From Acanthochlamys bracteata (lineage: Eukaryota > Streptophyta > Magnoliopsida > Pandanales > Velloziaceae): 64,000 nucleotides of DNA. The stretch lies in contig CM034127.1 of NCBI GenBank assembly GCA_019914995.1, positions 7,440,001-7,504,000 of the forward strand, read 5' to 3'. The position numbers and the translations under genes were made by a program. Under the pieces are notes generated by a model. It saw only the letters and a list, made by a program, of their open reading frames with translations, made no database searches and had not been told where the DNA came from. Of the stretch, positions 1 to 10,506 are shown in pieces; the first letter of the stretch is position 1; every line of letters starts with the position of its first letter.

Positions 1-176
1 TCTGATTTGTCACAAGTATTCCTTATTACTGACTAATTCTCATTTTAGTGCCTTTACAGGCTTTAATTGTAACGGTAAAGCAGCATTGATCTTTCTAAAT
101 CCTTATGCTTATTGTTCTGAAGCATTCAAGTTGCTTCTGTTTTTCTCTCTTTCCTTGAAGAAAATGAATGGAAGCA

Positions 177-1550
177 ATGTTAGTTTTCTCTTTGATTGAA
201 GGAGGCGTCAGCAGTAGTAGCCGTAACTGGAGAGAGCTTGATGAGACTTCATCATGGCCTGTCACTTCTATTGGTTCTATGACAATTCTCATTTCCATAC
301 TCTTCACATTGGTAAGATAATAACTCTGTATACTCTTTTCTTTTATTTATTTATTTTTATATTCATTTTATTTGTTATTATTATTATTTTTTTTTTTTGT
401 GGGAGTGGTAGTTCTTACTTTTTGCTGTGTTTTTATCATTCCTTCGTACTTAGAGATAGAATTCACTGTTTTCTGATCTAGCACCAAAACAGACGATTCA
501 TATATAGAAACCGTCGTACTATTAATATAGGTGCGAGTTGGGAGTGCGTATAAAATAGAAAGTATTTTTTTTTAAATAAATTTTATTTTTTTATTTTAAA
601 AAATATAATAAAAAATTTTATTATATAAAATATTTTTTATATTATTTTAAATAAATTTTTTTAATATTTATAAAATATGTATTAAAAAATTTAAAATTAA
701 AAAATTTCGTTAGAGATAAAGAAAGCCAAACGCCCAATCGATTCTATATATGAAATAAGGGATTTATTTCTCTTGTCGTCATTGTTTTTCAATTGCTTTG
801 TTACATCATGATATGTCAACATTAACTTGAGCTAGAATCTTGAATATGCTACTGTAGTTTCAATTTTTTTCTCCGTTTGCTAGTTTAGTAGAAGTGAACT
901 TATCAATTGATTTTGTTCTTTATTATGTTCAATGCTTACTCATAAACGCAAGAAGTCCTTATTGAGGTTCTTGAGAAGGTTGATCCGGTAGGACATAGAG
1001 CTAATACCTTATTTTCCCTAAGATTTAACATTAGCATGAGGCACCAGATACCACTATTCTCAAGGAGTGAGAGATGTTCGGAAGAAACCGGAAATATCGT
1101 CATAATTGGTTTAGCATCATTTAGAAAAGAGATAAGTCGATGTTTCTTCAAATTTTAGGGAATGCTGCTAGCGGTAACTGTGAAATTTTCAATTCCCTTA
1201 TTAGTCTTCCAAAACTTCGGAATTATCTGTTAATATTAACCTGCCATGCTCATAAGGATCTTGCTTCCTGTGTTGTAGAGTTTGGACGTCTTTGCAGAAT
1301 GAATGACTCTTGGTTTCATCTCCCTACTACTGACCTTTGGTCAAAACTACATTGCCCATATCTGCAACAATTTAGATGTTGCTGAGACTTTGTTGCCATG
1401 TCCCCTCAGTGATGACACAATGTCAGCAAGCGGTGAAATGTTTAACCATGGGCTTCTCCCAAATGCAACCTTGGGTTCAAGCACAAAGCACAGAGCTTTA
1501 GCAGATGATTCTTCTGCTTCTCCCTGTCCTTGAGCAAGTTTCCATATAAA
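177..1550 (+). pseudogene. MLO: MLO-family protein pseudogene, 5' part
   Basis: MLO proteins are plant seven-transmembrane proteins of the plasma membrane; some act as powdery mildew susceptibility factors. Seen: a first exon at 177-311 from an ATG at 177, with the N-terminal signature RELDETSSWPV followed by a hydrophobic stretch and a GTAAG donor at 312. A second exon near 940-987 encodes KKSLL then EVLEK, but the two halves are in different frames. A third exon from 1298 encodes TLGFISLLLTFGQNYIAHIC and LPCPL, matching the family core LGFISLLLT. Damage: the codon before MTLGF is TGA, and an extra base after CP (about 1530) shifts the frame before a short EQVSI-like piece. The gene continues at 13974 beyond a retrotransposon. 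I judge it a pseudogene; the family call is firm, the exact paralogue is not. Confidence 0.85.
530..735. repeat. AT-rich MITE (family A), copy in MLO intron 1
   Basis: The ends are GGTGCGAGTTGGGAGTGCG on the left and CCAAACGCCC on the right, an imperfect terminal inverted repeat. The interior is almost pure A/T and contains the family core ATTTATAAAATATGTATTAA near 668-687. The same layout recurs at least eight more times in the window. It lies within the first intron of the MLO pseudogene. Confidence 0.6.
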
Positions 1551-2004
1551 GCGTCCTTTTCGTTACTATTAGTGCTTACTTTTTGGGAGTAAAACTAGCT
1601 CTGTCTTCATCCCCAAATATAATTTTCTTTTAATCATATAGGTTTTCGTTTCATGAATTTTCTTTGTTGTACGTTCAGTATTCAAAAAAGTACAGTGTTT
1701 TTTAATTAATATATAAATCCTGCTGGCTCATGTTACAGAAGTCTTAATACATCTATTTGTCTGGCTTCAGCACAATTAACGTGTATACGAACCCTTTTAA
1801 TGAAGAATTTAAAAAATGTGTATACATAGATCTATTTCTCTGACTTCCGCAAAACTTATCTGGAAAGAATATTCTTTCTCGCTATCTTCCATAATTTTTT
1901 TCTGTAAATACTTGCCTTTGAGTTGCATATACTGTAATCTAGATCAATAATGCGTGCAGGTATATAGCTAGTTTTGCTTTACTATTACCAGTTAAAAATC
2001 ACCA

Positions 2005-2107
2005 TGATACACTTCAAACGGACACTCACTTGAGAAGACCACAGAGAACTCGGCATCCTCCAATTAAATTAGATAGATGCACATCATGTACAGGGTGCAA
2101 CCACTAC
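2005..2107 (+). repeat. 5' LTR, left fragment
   Basis: Begins TGATACACTTCAAACGG, identical to the start of the 3' LTR at 13276. Similarity to that LTR runs to CAACCACTA at about 2106, where the Harbinger element interrupts it. The remainder of this LTR resumes at 7530. Confidence 0.93.
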
Positions 2108-2319
2108 GGGGGTGTTTGGCAGTGTGTTTGGGGAAATTTTCGTTCCCCAAATGCACTGCACAGTACAGTGTGTTGGTTGAACGCGTTTGGTTGAGAAACG
2201 CTCCCTTCGTTGAACCAAACACACATCACAGTGTCATTCCCTTATCAATTATATGTTTACTAAATATTTACAAAACGTGTCATCATATAAGCATAACTTA
2301 CCTCAAACCTAACATTTGT

Positions 2320-2460
2320 ATTTGCAGCTCGACAGCGGTGCAGCGGTGGTGTGTTTTCTCTCGAGATCCTCCTTCTGCGCACAGCTCGCCACGGCGGTTC
2401 TCTTCGTCTAAATTTCGACGTCGGAGGAGGCGATTGACCGGAGAGCAATCCTAAAAGGTA
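2320..2460 (+). other. GC-richer segment in the Harbinger 5' region
   Basis: An island of higher GC (about 2325-2450) stands inside T-rich DNA and is followed by pyrimidine runs. It resembles a promoter or 5' leader of the transposon genes, or a captured host fragment. An open frame crosses it but I recognise no domain. The rest of 2460-3749 is T-rich with nothing I can identify. Confidence 0.3.
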
Positions 2461-3749
2461 CGGGTGTTCTCTTTTATTGTTTTTTTTTTTTTTTGCTTCT
2501 CTTTGTAGATTTGTGTGTATTTGTTTTGTATAGCTTGCTCGTGAATGTGTACAGATTTGATTATCTAATATCTGTGTGTATTTTTTTTTTTTGCTTCTCC
2601 TTGTAGATCTGTCAGATGTTGAGTTTTTTGATGAAATATTGAAGTTTTCGAGCTTTGTCGTGGTATCTTACAAGTTCTTGTTTTGTAACAAGTAGAAAGT
2701 TCTATTTTATTCTCCAATTTTGGATTCAGAAGTTTGTCACTGGATCTTCCAGGGAGACATGACCAAATTTCTTCTGATTGATTGATATGAATTCATTATA
2801 GCTTTTGTCTTATAATAATCTGTGTTTTCAGATCTTAAGCTATTGAATTACTTGTTAAGTGAAGTTGATTTCACAAATGAAGATAAGCATTTGGAGGTAG
2901 GAATAAGGGGAGCTTTTTTGTTCTCCATCTTCTCTGTTGTTTGTTGATAAGAAAGGGTGTTGTAGTTTTTGCTTTACTATTGACGAATTGTGATTAAAAA
3001 TTATCTTCGATGGGGAAATCAGAACTTGAGTTATTTTTATGAAGGAAGGAGTTAGAAATTATCGATGAATCGGGCTTTAAATGCATTCTTGTTGTTCTCA
3101 GAGGCATTATTAAGCTTGAGTATTTCTGGTTTCATATGCAACTTTTTTGTAAGTAGATAATTAAAAAGTTATATTTATTTCCTGCTTTGAATTCCTTCTT
3201 TACTCTAAAGTGATTGTTATTTATTGACACCATATATTCAAAGACATTAACTCGGTGCGATAAACTATTTGCTGGAACGACTTTGAGGAATTTTTGAGTC
3301 ATTGTTTCTTTCTTTTTTTTTTTTAACTTTGAGGACTTCTGATTATCTCAGTGATGGATGACACGCAGTTATTCCATGTTTGTTGTATATTTCCTATGGC
3401 ATTTACTTCTGCAATTGCTTGTCAAACTAACAAAAACCTTTATTTCTTTTAGCTTAAAGCCTAGTAGTTATAAATCATAATGAATTTTTTGCCTTTGTCA
3501 TTATATCACATGACTTGGTTTGGATTTTCAACCTGAACAATGACATCTTCATTAGTTCTGCAATTGTCCGCTTTTTGTGTCTCTCCTTTTCATTGCAACG
3601 AAAATGATTGATTAGCATTTGTTTCTGTTTTTTTTCATCATCTTCATTATACATGCTTTGTATCGTGAAGTTGTATGAAGATGTTGATGCTCTATCTGTC
3701 GCAATTATAATCTTTTGTGGGGTAACCTCATGTGGCGGAAATGTATTAT

Positions 3750-4155
3750 GGGGGTGTTTGGCAGTGCATTGGCGGAAATTATAACCTTTTGTAAAGTTTT
3801 GTTAAAGGGGGCAGTAGAAATGTTTTGTTTGGGGGGGGTAGTAGGGGGGCCGTAGAATTTTGTTAAGAGAGGCGTAGAAATTTTTGTTAGGGGGAGCAGA
3901 GAGGGGATTTCTTACACAGGGAGAAGGGGGAGGGGCAGTAGAAATTTCTTGGGGGTTGTTTCCTACATAAGGGCGTAGTAGAGTTTTCTTAAGGGGGGGC
4001 AGTAAAAATATTTTGTTAGGGGGGGGGGGGGAGTAGAATTTTTTTGTTAAAGAGGGCAGTAGAGTTTTTCTATATCAAGGGGGATGAGAGGGGATGAGGG
4101 CGATGGTAGAATTTTGTTAGGGGGCAGGGGCAGGGGTAGTAGAGTTTTCATAAGT
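3750..4155 (+). repeat. G-rich degenerate tandem repeat with a second terminal-repeat copy
   Basis: It opens with GGGGGTGTTTGGCAGTG, identical over 17 bases to the Harbinger left end at 2108. About 400 bases of imperfect repeats follow, of the form TTTTGTTAGGGGGGCAGTAG, with G runs of 4 to 14 bases. The strand asymmetry is extreme, with nearly all G on the + strand, and there are many potential G-quadruplex tracts. It sits upstream of the Myb/SANT-like ORF. Confidence 0.75.
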
Positions 4156-4312
4156 AAGTAGCATAACATAACTGTGGTGAAGAATTTGCGTGCTTCATAA
4201 GTAACTAGTTTGATATAAGATTATAACTGCGTAGGACTAGTTTGTTGTAATTCTTGTTATGGTAGCTTATTTACGATATTTACGACATAAGATTTTTGTT
4301 GATTATACATTA

Positions 4313-5161
4313 TAAATGTCTACACCAAAAAGAAGCGTCATAGTGAAATAGCGCATTGGTCGGAGATTTACTGTAGAAAATTTGTTTAACTTGCTGAAGA
4401 AGAGATTCGAAAGGGTAATAAGCCCACGACTCACTTCAATACAGAGGGTTGGGGTAATATCCGTCGTGCATTTAATGAATATTTTAAGAAGACGTACGAC
4501 AAAGCTCAATTCAAAAATCATTGGGATAATATGAAGACTGAATGGAAATTGTATAAGAAATTAATCTTCGATGAGTCAGGTTTGGGATGGGATGCTGAAC
4601 GCAACACGATCATTGCTAATGATGAGTGGTGGGACGCGAAGATTAAGGTACATTAGCTGCTTATTATTTATAAACTGTATTTTTTTTTTATAATATTAGG
4701 TTTTAACTGATTTTTTATTATTTCTACAGGCTGATTATAAGTTGAAGAAGTTTAAGGGTAGAGATTTATCCTTAATCCGTGATCGGTACGGTCGTCTATT
4801 TGAAGATAGTGTTGCGTCGGGGAGCAGAACAAGGTCACCAGCTACAATTGGAAGAGATGTCGCAGCTGAAGGCATACCTAACCAGGAGGGCAGTGATAGC
4901 AGTGATGATGGTGATCAACCTCCACTAGTTGTTGCTACTGAGCAAGATTTGTTTCCTTCGAGCTCGAGGCATGTTTCCAACACAGCAAAGAGAAGACGAT
5001 CACTACAGGAGAGTTTGGATATACTTGTGGATGTCATCAGTTCAACTAGCCGGACAACGTCTACGGGAGCAGAGAGAGAACAAGTAAACAATCAGATGAA
5101 GTGTATGCGTATGCTCAAGGAGATGGCTGGAAACGGAATCGACCCGGGCACAAAATTCTAG
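4313..5161 (+). pseudogene. Harbinger ORF1, Myb/SANT-like protein (disrupted)
   Basis: This is the accessory DNA-binding protein of a PIF/Harbinger element, which in this family binds the element ends and works with the transposase. Seen: an N-terminal Myb/SANT-like domain with HWSEIYCRKF, then EEIRKGNKPTTHFNTEGW, NHWDNMKTEWKLYKKL and NDEWWDAKIK. An intron (GTACATTAG.. to ..TTTCTACAG, about 4649-4730) follows. The second exon opens ADYKLKKFKGRDLS and ends in TAG at 5159-5161 after a polar tail. Damage: an in-frame stop directly after YCRKFV, and the initial ATG at 4317 lies in a different frame from the domain. The second exon is open by itself. Confidence 0.8.
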
Positions 5162-5567
5162 AGCTACTCCACGAATCTTCTAACCAAACTAGCTAATCAG
5201 TATGCTTTTTTAGAACAGCCAGATAATGATTGTCGTTTGGCGTGGTTAGAGTTTAATTATGATGAGTATATGAGGAAAATATCGGGTAGTAGTTCAATTG
5301 TTAATTTAAATTTAGAGAATTCTTATGTTTGTTTCGTGAATATTGTACAAAGTATTTGTTAATTTAAGTTTGGAGAATTTTTATGTTTGTTTTGTCAATA
5401 TTGTACTAAGTGTTTGTTTTATCGCCTTAATGAATTTATGTTTGCTGTTTGTATTGTTGAATTCAAAGTTGTGATTTTATAATATTATTTAATATGAGTA
5501 TTAGTTAAGTTACAGAGTTTTTACGGTAATTACATATGCTTGTTTAGTGGTTGTTTTTCAATACTGA

Positions 5568-6984
5568 TTGGTATATTTATATTTGTGTAGTGAAATGAGT
5601 GACTCAAATGATTCGATGGATGTTTGGATGCCCTTAATTGATGATCCAATGGATGTTTCTATAGTTTCATGTGATGTTTCTGGAAATGATGCGAATAGCC
5701 AAGATAACGATAGTTGGGCAAAAATCATGTTACAAGCAAGTTATCATGCTGCGGCTGTATGTGTATACAATAAGCTCAAAAATCCGTGCCATACATCCAT
5801 ACGCACAGGTCGTCGATTTATTTTGGAAATATTAGAGGGAAATGAGAGTCGCTTCTACTCAAATTTTCGTATGAAGAAAGATCTTTTTCGAACATTATGT
5901 CAATGTTTGACACGTGACTACGGTTTGGAACCAACAAGATCAACAACGGTCGAGGAGAGCGTTGGAATATTCCTTTTAACTTGTGCCCATGGATCTTCAA
6001 ACAGAATACTTCAGGAGATGTTTAATCATTCGGGAGAAACAATTTCTAGGCATATTCATAAGATGTTGAAAGCTTTATTACAATTATCAAAACAGTTGCT
6101 ACGGCCACATCGCTACTATAATGAAGGGGTTATCTACCACAAACCAGAGAACACACAATATCCTCGGTGGTTTCAAGTAAGCAATTAGTTTTTCATTATA
6201 GTAGCGCATATTTTTTATAATACGAGAAATTTATTTTTGCTGATTTGAACATTGAATATTTTATTATAGAATTGTATTGGAGCAATTGACGGAACTCATA
6301 TCAAAGCTACACTGCGAACTGGTGAGCAGTTACCTTACATTGGTTGTAAAGGATATCCTACTCGGAACATTCTTGCAGCCTGTGATTTCAATATATGCGT
6401 CACCTTTGTATTGGCTGGATGGTAAGGAAGTGCTCACGACAGTAAGGTTTTCAACGAAGCATTATATAACCCAGAGCATGAGTTTCCTCATCCTTCAGGC
6501 AACAAGTATTATCTGGTGGATGCTGGTTATGCACACAGAGCTGAGTATATGGCGCAGTATACAGGTGAAGGTATCAGATATCATCTCAGCGATTTTCGAC
6601 GTGCAGATAACAGCACAGCTGCGAAAACCAAGAGGTCCAAGAGAAAAATTTAACCGACTCCACTCTTCCTACAGAAGTATTATCAAACGTACCTTTGGCG
6701 TATGGAAAGCTCGATTTAAAATTTTAGAAGATATGTCACCATATGACATTGATGATCAACGAGATATTGTCATTGCTACAATGACAATTCATAACTTTAT
6801 CAGAAAGCACGGTACGTCTGATGTGGCGTTCTCAGTAGTAGAACATGAAAATTTTATTCCGTCAACCGTAGAAGCATCGTGTAGTACGTCTAATGTTACG
6901 CAGGTAGAGATAGATGCTGGTGAAAATATTTCAGACTGGCATGTATATCGCGATGCTATTGTTATGAGAATGTCAAATGTATAA
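5568..6984 (+). pseudogene. Harbinger transposase (DDE nuclease, HARBI1-like), disrupted
   Basis: The DDE nuclease would cut and rejoin the element ends. Exon 1 (about 5595-6178) encodes an acidic N-terminus and the helix-rich region RMKKDLFRTLCQCL through QYPRWFQ, then a GTAAG donor. Exon 2 begins at 6270 after an AG acceptor and encodes CIGAIDGTH with the first catalytic Asp, then LAGW. A TAA stop at 6423-6425 comes next, and then SAHDSKVFNEAL with the second Asp. Near 6600 the frame shifts; downstream RGPREKFNRLHSSYRS carries the likely catalytic Glu, followed by RTFGVWKARFKIL and TIHNFIRKH. So all three catalytic residues are present but spread over two frames with one nonsense codon. Assignment to PIF/Harbinger is firm; activity is not possible as read. 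Confidence 0.9.
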
Positions 6985-7529
6985 TTATTTTTAACTAATG
7001 TGTGATTATTTATTCATACTTTTGCAATTATGCTAAAAGCACAAATATTATCCAAAATAATTTAACACGTTATTTAAGAAATTATTAAATATTTAACAAC
7101 TTTTTCAATATTTAATAAATTATTTAACTATCACTTATTTAACAAATATTTTAAATAATTATTCAACAAATTATTTTCCAAAATAATAATAATTTTAATT
7201 TAAACAGATATTTATATAAAATAATTAATTTTAGTATTTTTATTTAAAATAAAAATCAATACAAATATTGAATATAATATTTTTTAAATAAATACTTTAT
7301 TCAAAATAGCATCAATAATTTAGTATATATACATCAATAACTAACACAAAACATCAAAGGATAAATCAGTAATTTCTATATCTCTTCACTTGAAAAGTTG
7401 CTTATCCAAAAGTACTACCAAACACCTTTCTAGAAAAGCTCCTTTTCTCTCCATTTCTCAAAAGCTACTTTTTCTTTCTAAAAGCTCCTTTTCATAAAAG
7501 CTCCTTTTCATAAGCAATCCAAACGCCCC
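6985..7529. other. AT-rich 3' end of the Harbinger element
   Basis: A non-coding, A/T-rich stretch with repeated ATTTAAC-like words. From about 7390 it contains several copies of AAAGCTCCTTTT, ending in the terminal CCAAACGCCCC. The repeated short words near the end look like subterminal binding repeats. Confidence 0.55.
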
Positions 7530-7819
7530 TTAGACGTACTAGAGTCCTATGGGACTCGGGTAGGAATTAAGCACTCTAGGTGCCTTAGATGTAGTTGAGT
7601 TCTTATGGGACTCTATCAGTTAATTTACCTTGTTAGGTGGAATTCTACTAGGAGTTGAATTCCTTAGCTAGTATACAGTAGCGAGAGTTCTACTAGGAAA
7701 GAAACTCTTGTAGCTACCTATAAATAATCACTTGTATGATGTACTACTGATGAGGAAGAATAATGAAAGTTATTTCCTTTTACTTACATTAGCTACTTTT
7801 AGTCTTAGGAATTGTAACA
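7530..7819 (+). repeat. 5' LTR, right fragment
   Basis: Matches the 3' LTR from TTAGACGTA through GGAATTGTAACA. It includes the TATAAATAATCA stretch near 7718, a plausible LTR promoter. It ends in CA immediately before the primer binding site. Confidence 0.93.
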
Positions 7820-7821
7820 TT

Positions 7822-7834
7822 TGGTATCAAGAGC
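7822..7834 (+). promoter_or_regulatory. Primer binding site of the Ty3 element
   Basis: TGGTATCAAGAGC lies just after the LTR end. It is the usual initiator-methionine tRNA complement TGGTATCAGAGC with one extra A. Confidence 0.85.
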
Positions 7835-7839
7835 CACCG

Positions 7840-9270
7840 GTCTCAAAGGAAACCCCTGCCGCCGCCACCTCTATTTCGCCAAATTCACCTATATCACCTA
7901 CGTCCACATCAACTATCAACGCTGGAAACCTTTTGCAAATACCCTCCACCCCAGTTCCCCCTCCATCTCCCTACCAACCTACAATGCAAGATTTAGCAAA
8001 CATGATCGCACACTAAGCAACGGATTTTGGTGAACATAAGGAGTTTCGTGAGATGCAACACGATCTTCGCACGTTGGAAAGATCCGTTGCACATTTCTAT
8101 CAATCCTGTTCTACCAATTGCAACAACCACCCCTACCACCACCTCTATACCATCACTTCCACTAGCTGTTTCTGCTCCTACAACAAGCTGGCCACAATTA
8201 AACCTACCGGATTCATCACTCGGACAGTCTTCTTCTTCACAGCCAGCACCTTTTGACAGCCACAAGTGCACCTAACCAACATTTTTCAATTACACACCGA
8301 CATTCAACTTTCTAACCCAACTACTTCCTATGCACACCCTCCGGCAACCAATCAAAACTGCCAGTCATGTACTCCATCCCTCCCCAACGTTCGGTTCCTT
8401 TTATAACTACCCCCACCCTACCGCTCAAGCATTTTCTCCACAACCAGCCGACACCTACTCCTTTGCCCCAACCAACACCTTACTGCAAATGCACAGTAAT
8501 CCCATAGATCACTTTATACCTTCCCTTGGCGCAATGGACCAACAGCAGTATACTCCACGGGATAAGCACAAATTTTCGCCGTTTGATGGTAATGGACTGC
8601 TCAAATGGATTTACTCGAAAAACCGTTATTTTTTATACTATCAAACTCCACATTGGGAGAAAGTTTTTATCGCTTTCATGTACATACAGGATGAAGCCAA
8701 CCGCTGGTTTCAAAGTTTCAAAGAGACAAACCAAATCACTCGTGGGAAGAGTCCATTGATGCAGTCCTCTCTTCCGATTTGGACCTATGGCTTTTGGCAA
8801 CCCAAGCTACGCCCTCAAGAAACTCACGCAGACGGGCACTAGCATACAATACCAGAAGGCCTTTCAAGACTTACGCATACGTATCCCACACATCAACGAG
8901 GACGACCTTATTGGTCACATTATCGAAATGTATTTCCTTAGAGGTTATGTCCAGAGAACCGTCCACCTTGCAGCAAGCATACAGGCTTGTGCCCATGTAC
9001 GAACAAAAACAGTCTCTAGATTTTTCATCTCAGCGCTTAGCGCGTTATTTTCTCAACATTATTTTCCCAACAGAGCTCCTTCTGCTCTAGCTACCTCCAC
9101 TCCACCATCTGCTGCCACTACACCACTTACGCCTACTGTTGCTCCGGCTACTTGAACTGCAGAGCAAAACCCTTAGTACTTTCCCCTACGAAAATCACCA
9201 AATGTAAGACGAAAGGTTTATGTTTGTATTGTAATGATAGATACACTAGAGGAGGCATACGTGCACCAGT
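7840..9270 (+). pseudogene. Ty3 gag remnant
   Basis: Structural protein of the retrotransposon particle. A Pro/Ser/Thr-rich N-terminal region lies at 7840-8520 in shifting frames. The capsid-like domain is visible at about 8565-9030, with FDGNGLLKWIYSKNRYFL, EKVFIAFMYIQDEANRWF and, in the next frame, MAFGNPSYALKKLTQTG. A zinc-knuckle start, CLYCNDRYTRG, is seen at about 9220-9255, with the His position altered. At least three frame changes separate these pieces, so no gag protein can be made. The order and motifs fit plant Ty3 elements of the retrotransposon-gag family. Confidence 0.8.
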
Positions 9271-9697
9271 CGACTTTATGCAATTTGCAGTGAAGACCTC
9301 TCCGATTCAGTCAATGACACTACTGAACCAACAGAAATTTCCTTTCCAAAAGCCGCTCAACTATCGCTTAGTGCAACGAATGGATTAGTCGGTCCTCAAA
9401 CCATTCTAGTGGCAAGATTAAAAATCAAAAGGTATTATCCTAATCGATTCTGTTTCAACTCATAACTTTATTTCAGAACGCCTTGCAAAACACTTGCATC
9501 TTTTAGCAACCTCTATCTGTCCCCTACAAGTAGATCTTGTCCATGGTAGACCACACTCCAGCATGTTGCTCTACAAAGAAGTCCCTTTAAGGATACAAAG
9601 GGTCTTCAATTGTCGTAGAGGCATACCGGTTTCCCTTAATAGGCATAGACCTGGTGTTGGGAATCCAATTGCTTCGAAGGCTTTTTGATGTTATTTG

Positions 9698-9886
9698 TAT
9701 CGGGAGATACAACACCGGAGGAGTTAATTAAAATAATACATCCGAAAGGTTCGGTCCATACATTAGAAAGCTCAATCCAACCTAGAAGCTTAAGCCAATG
9801 AGTTATGGAACTCTCTAATATATTAACCCCATTCTCATCTTATTTTTATTTAATGTGGGATTAATTTATTCACTCTTAACCCAACA
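9698..9886 (-). repeat. TRIM 3' LTR
   Basis: Direct partner of 10318-10506, sharing GGGAGATACAACAC, CCAATGAGTTATG and AACTCTCTAATATATTAA. On the minus strand it starts TGTTGGGTTAAGAGTG. Confidence 0.87.
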
Positions 9887-10317
9887 ATCTCCTTCTCAAG
9901 AATGAGTCACCTATATTTTCTCATCATCCGAACACTCTATCGCACACCAAATACGTCGATCGCTCAGAATCCCAGCCACTTGGCCTCGAGCACCGTCACT
10001 GCACACCAAAAGTTAGCTTTCACAGCCCAACTTGCTCCGAATCCTTACTCACACCTTGCAGAAGCCAATATGAGTCATACTGCTCTTAACCGTTCATCGC
10101 ACTATCAGTTAGAACTATAACATGCGCCGATCGCCTTGCTTGCGCACCATCTGCGTAACTAAGAGTCAATCATCAGAGCCCAATTTGCTCCGAATTCTCG
10201 CTCACACTTTACGGAAGCTCTATGTGAATCACGCTGCTCTTAACCTGCTCACCCACCGTTAGCGAGAGGCACTATGTGCATCGGACTCTCTGCTAAACCA
10301 TTGGCTCTGACACCACC

Positions 10318-10506
10318 ATTGGGGAGATACAACACTAGAAGAGTTAACCAAAATAAGATACCTGAAGGGTTTGGTCCATACACTAGAAAACCCAATCCAA
10401 CCCAAAAGCTTAAACCAATGAGTTATGTAACTCTCTAATATATTAACCCCCTTTTTATCTTATTTTTATTCAATGTGGGACTAATTTAATCACTCTTAAT
10501 CCAATA
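10318..10506 (-). repeat. TRIM 5' LTR
   Basis: Second direct repeat. On the minus strand it starts TATTGGATTAAGAGTG and is followed by the primer binding region at about 10300-10317. Confidence 0.87.

Larger units (their letters stand above)
2108..7529 (+). mobile_element. PIF/Harbinger DNA transposon inserted in the 5' LTR
   Basis: The left end GGGGGTGTTTGGCAG and right end CCAAACGCCCC form a short inverted repeat. Between them lie the two genes typical of plant PIF/Harbinger elements: a Myb/SANT-like protein and a DDE transposase. The insertion point is fixed independently by the intact 3' LTR, which reads straight through it. The expected 3-bp TWA target duplication is not clean: CTA plus C stands on the left and TTA on the right, and six bases present in the 3' LTR (GATCCC) are missing here. 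That suggests a small deletion at the left junction. Both ORFs carry inactivating lesions, so the element is not autonomous today. Confidence 0.88.
9698..10506 (-). mobile_element. TRIM (small LTR retroelement), antisense, nested in Ty3 pol
   Basis: Two direct repeats of about 189 bases (9698-9886 and 10318-10506) bound a short non-coding interior of about 430 bases. The flanks are a perfect 5-bp duplication ATTTG (9693-9697 and 10507-10511). Read on the minus strand, the right repeat is the 5' LTR and is followed by a primer-binding-like sequence, the complement of TTGGCTCTGACACCACCA. The interior ends in the purine run GAGAAGGAGAT just before the second LTR. No coding capacity is present. 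Size, repeats, PBS and PPT together identify a TRIM. Confidence 0.87.

Noticed and set aside
4303..4521. Minus-strand frame opposite Harbinger ORF1
   Set aside because: Shadow of the Myb/SANT-like domain on the + strand.
8053..8275. Overlapping Ser/Thr/Pro-rich frames as separate genes
   Set aside because: They are parts of the frameshifted gag N-terminal region of the Ty3 element.
9698..10506. The repeated blocks as LTRs of a full-length retrotransposon inserted forward
   Set aside because: The primer-binding complement and purine tract fit only the minus orientation, and there is no coding region between the repeats.
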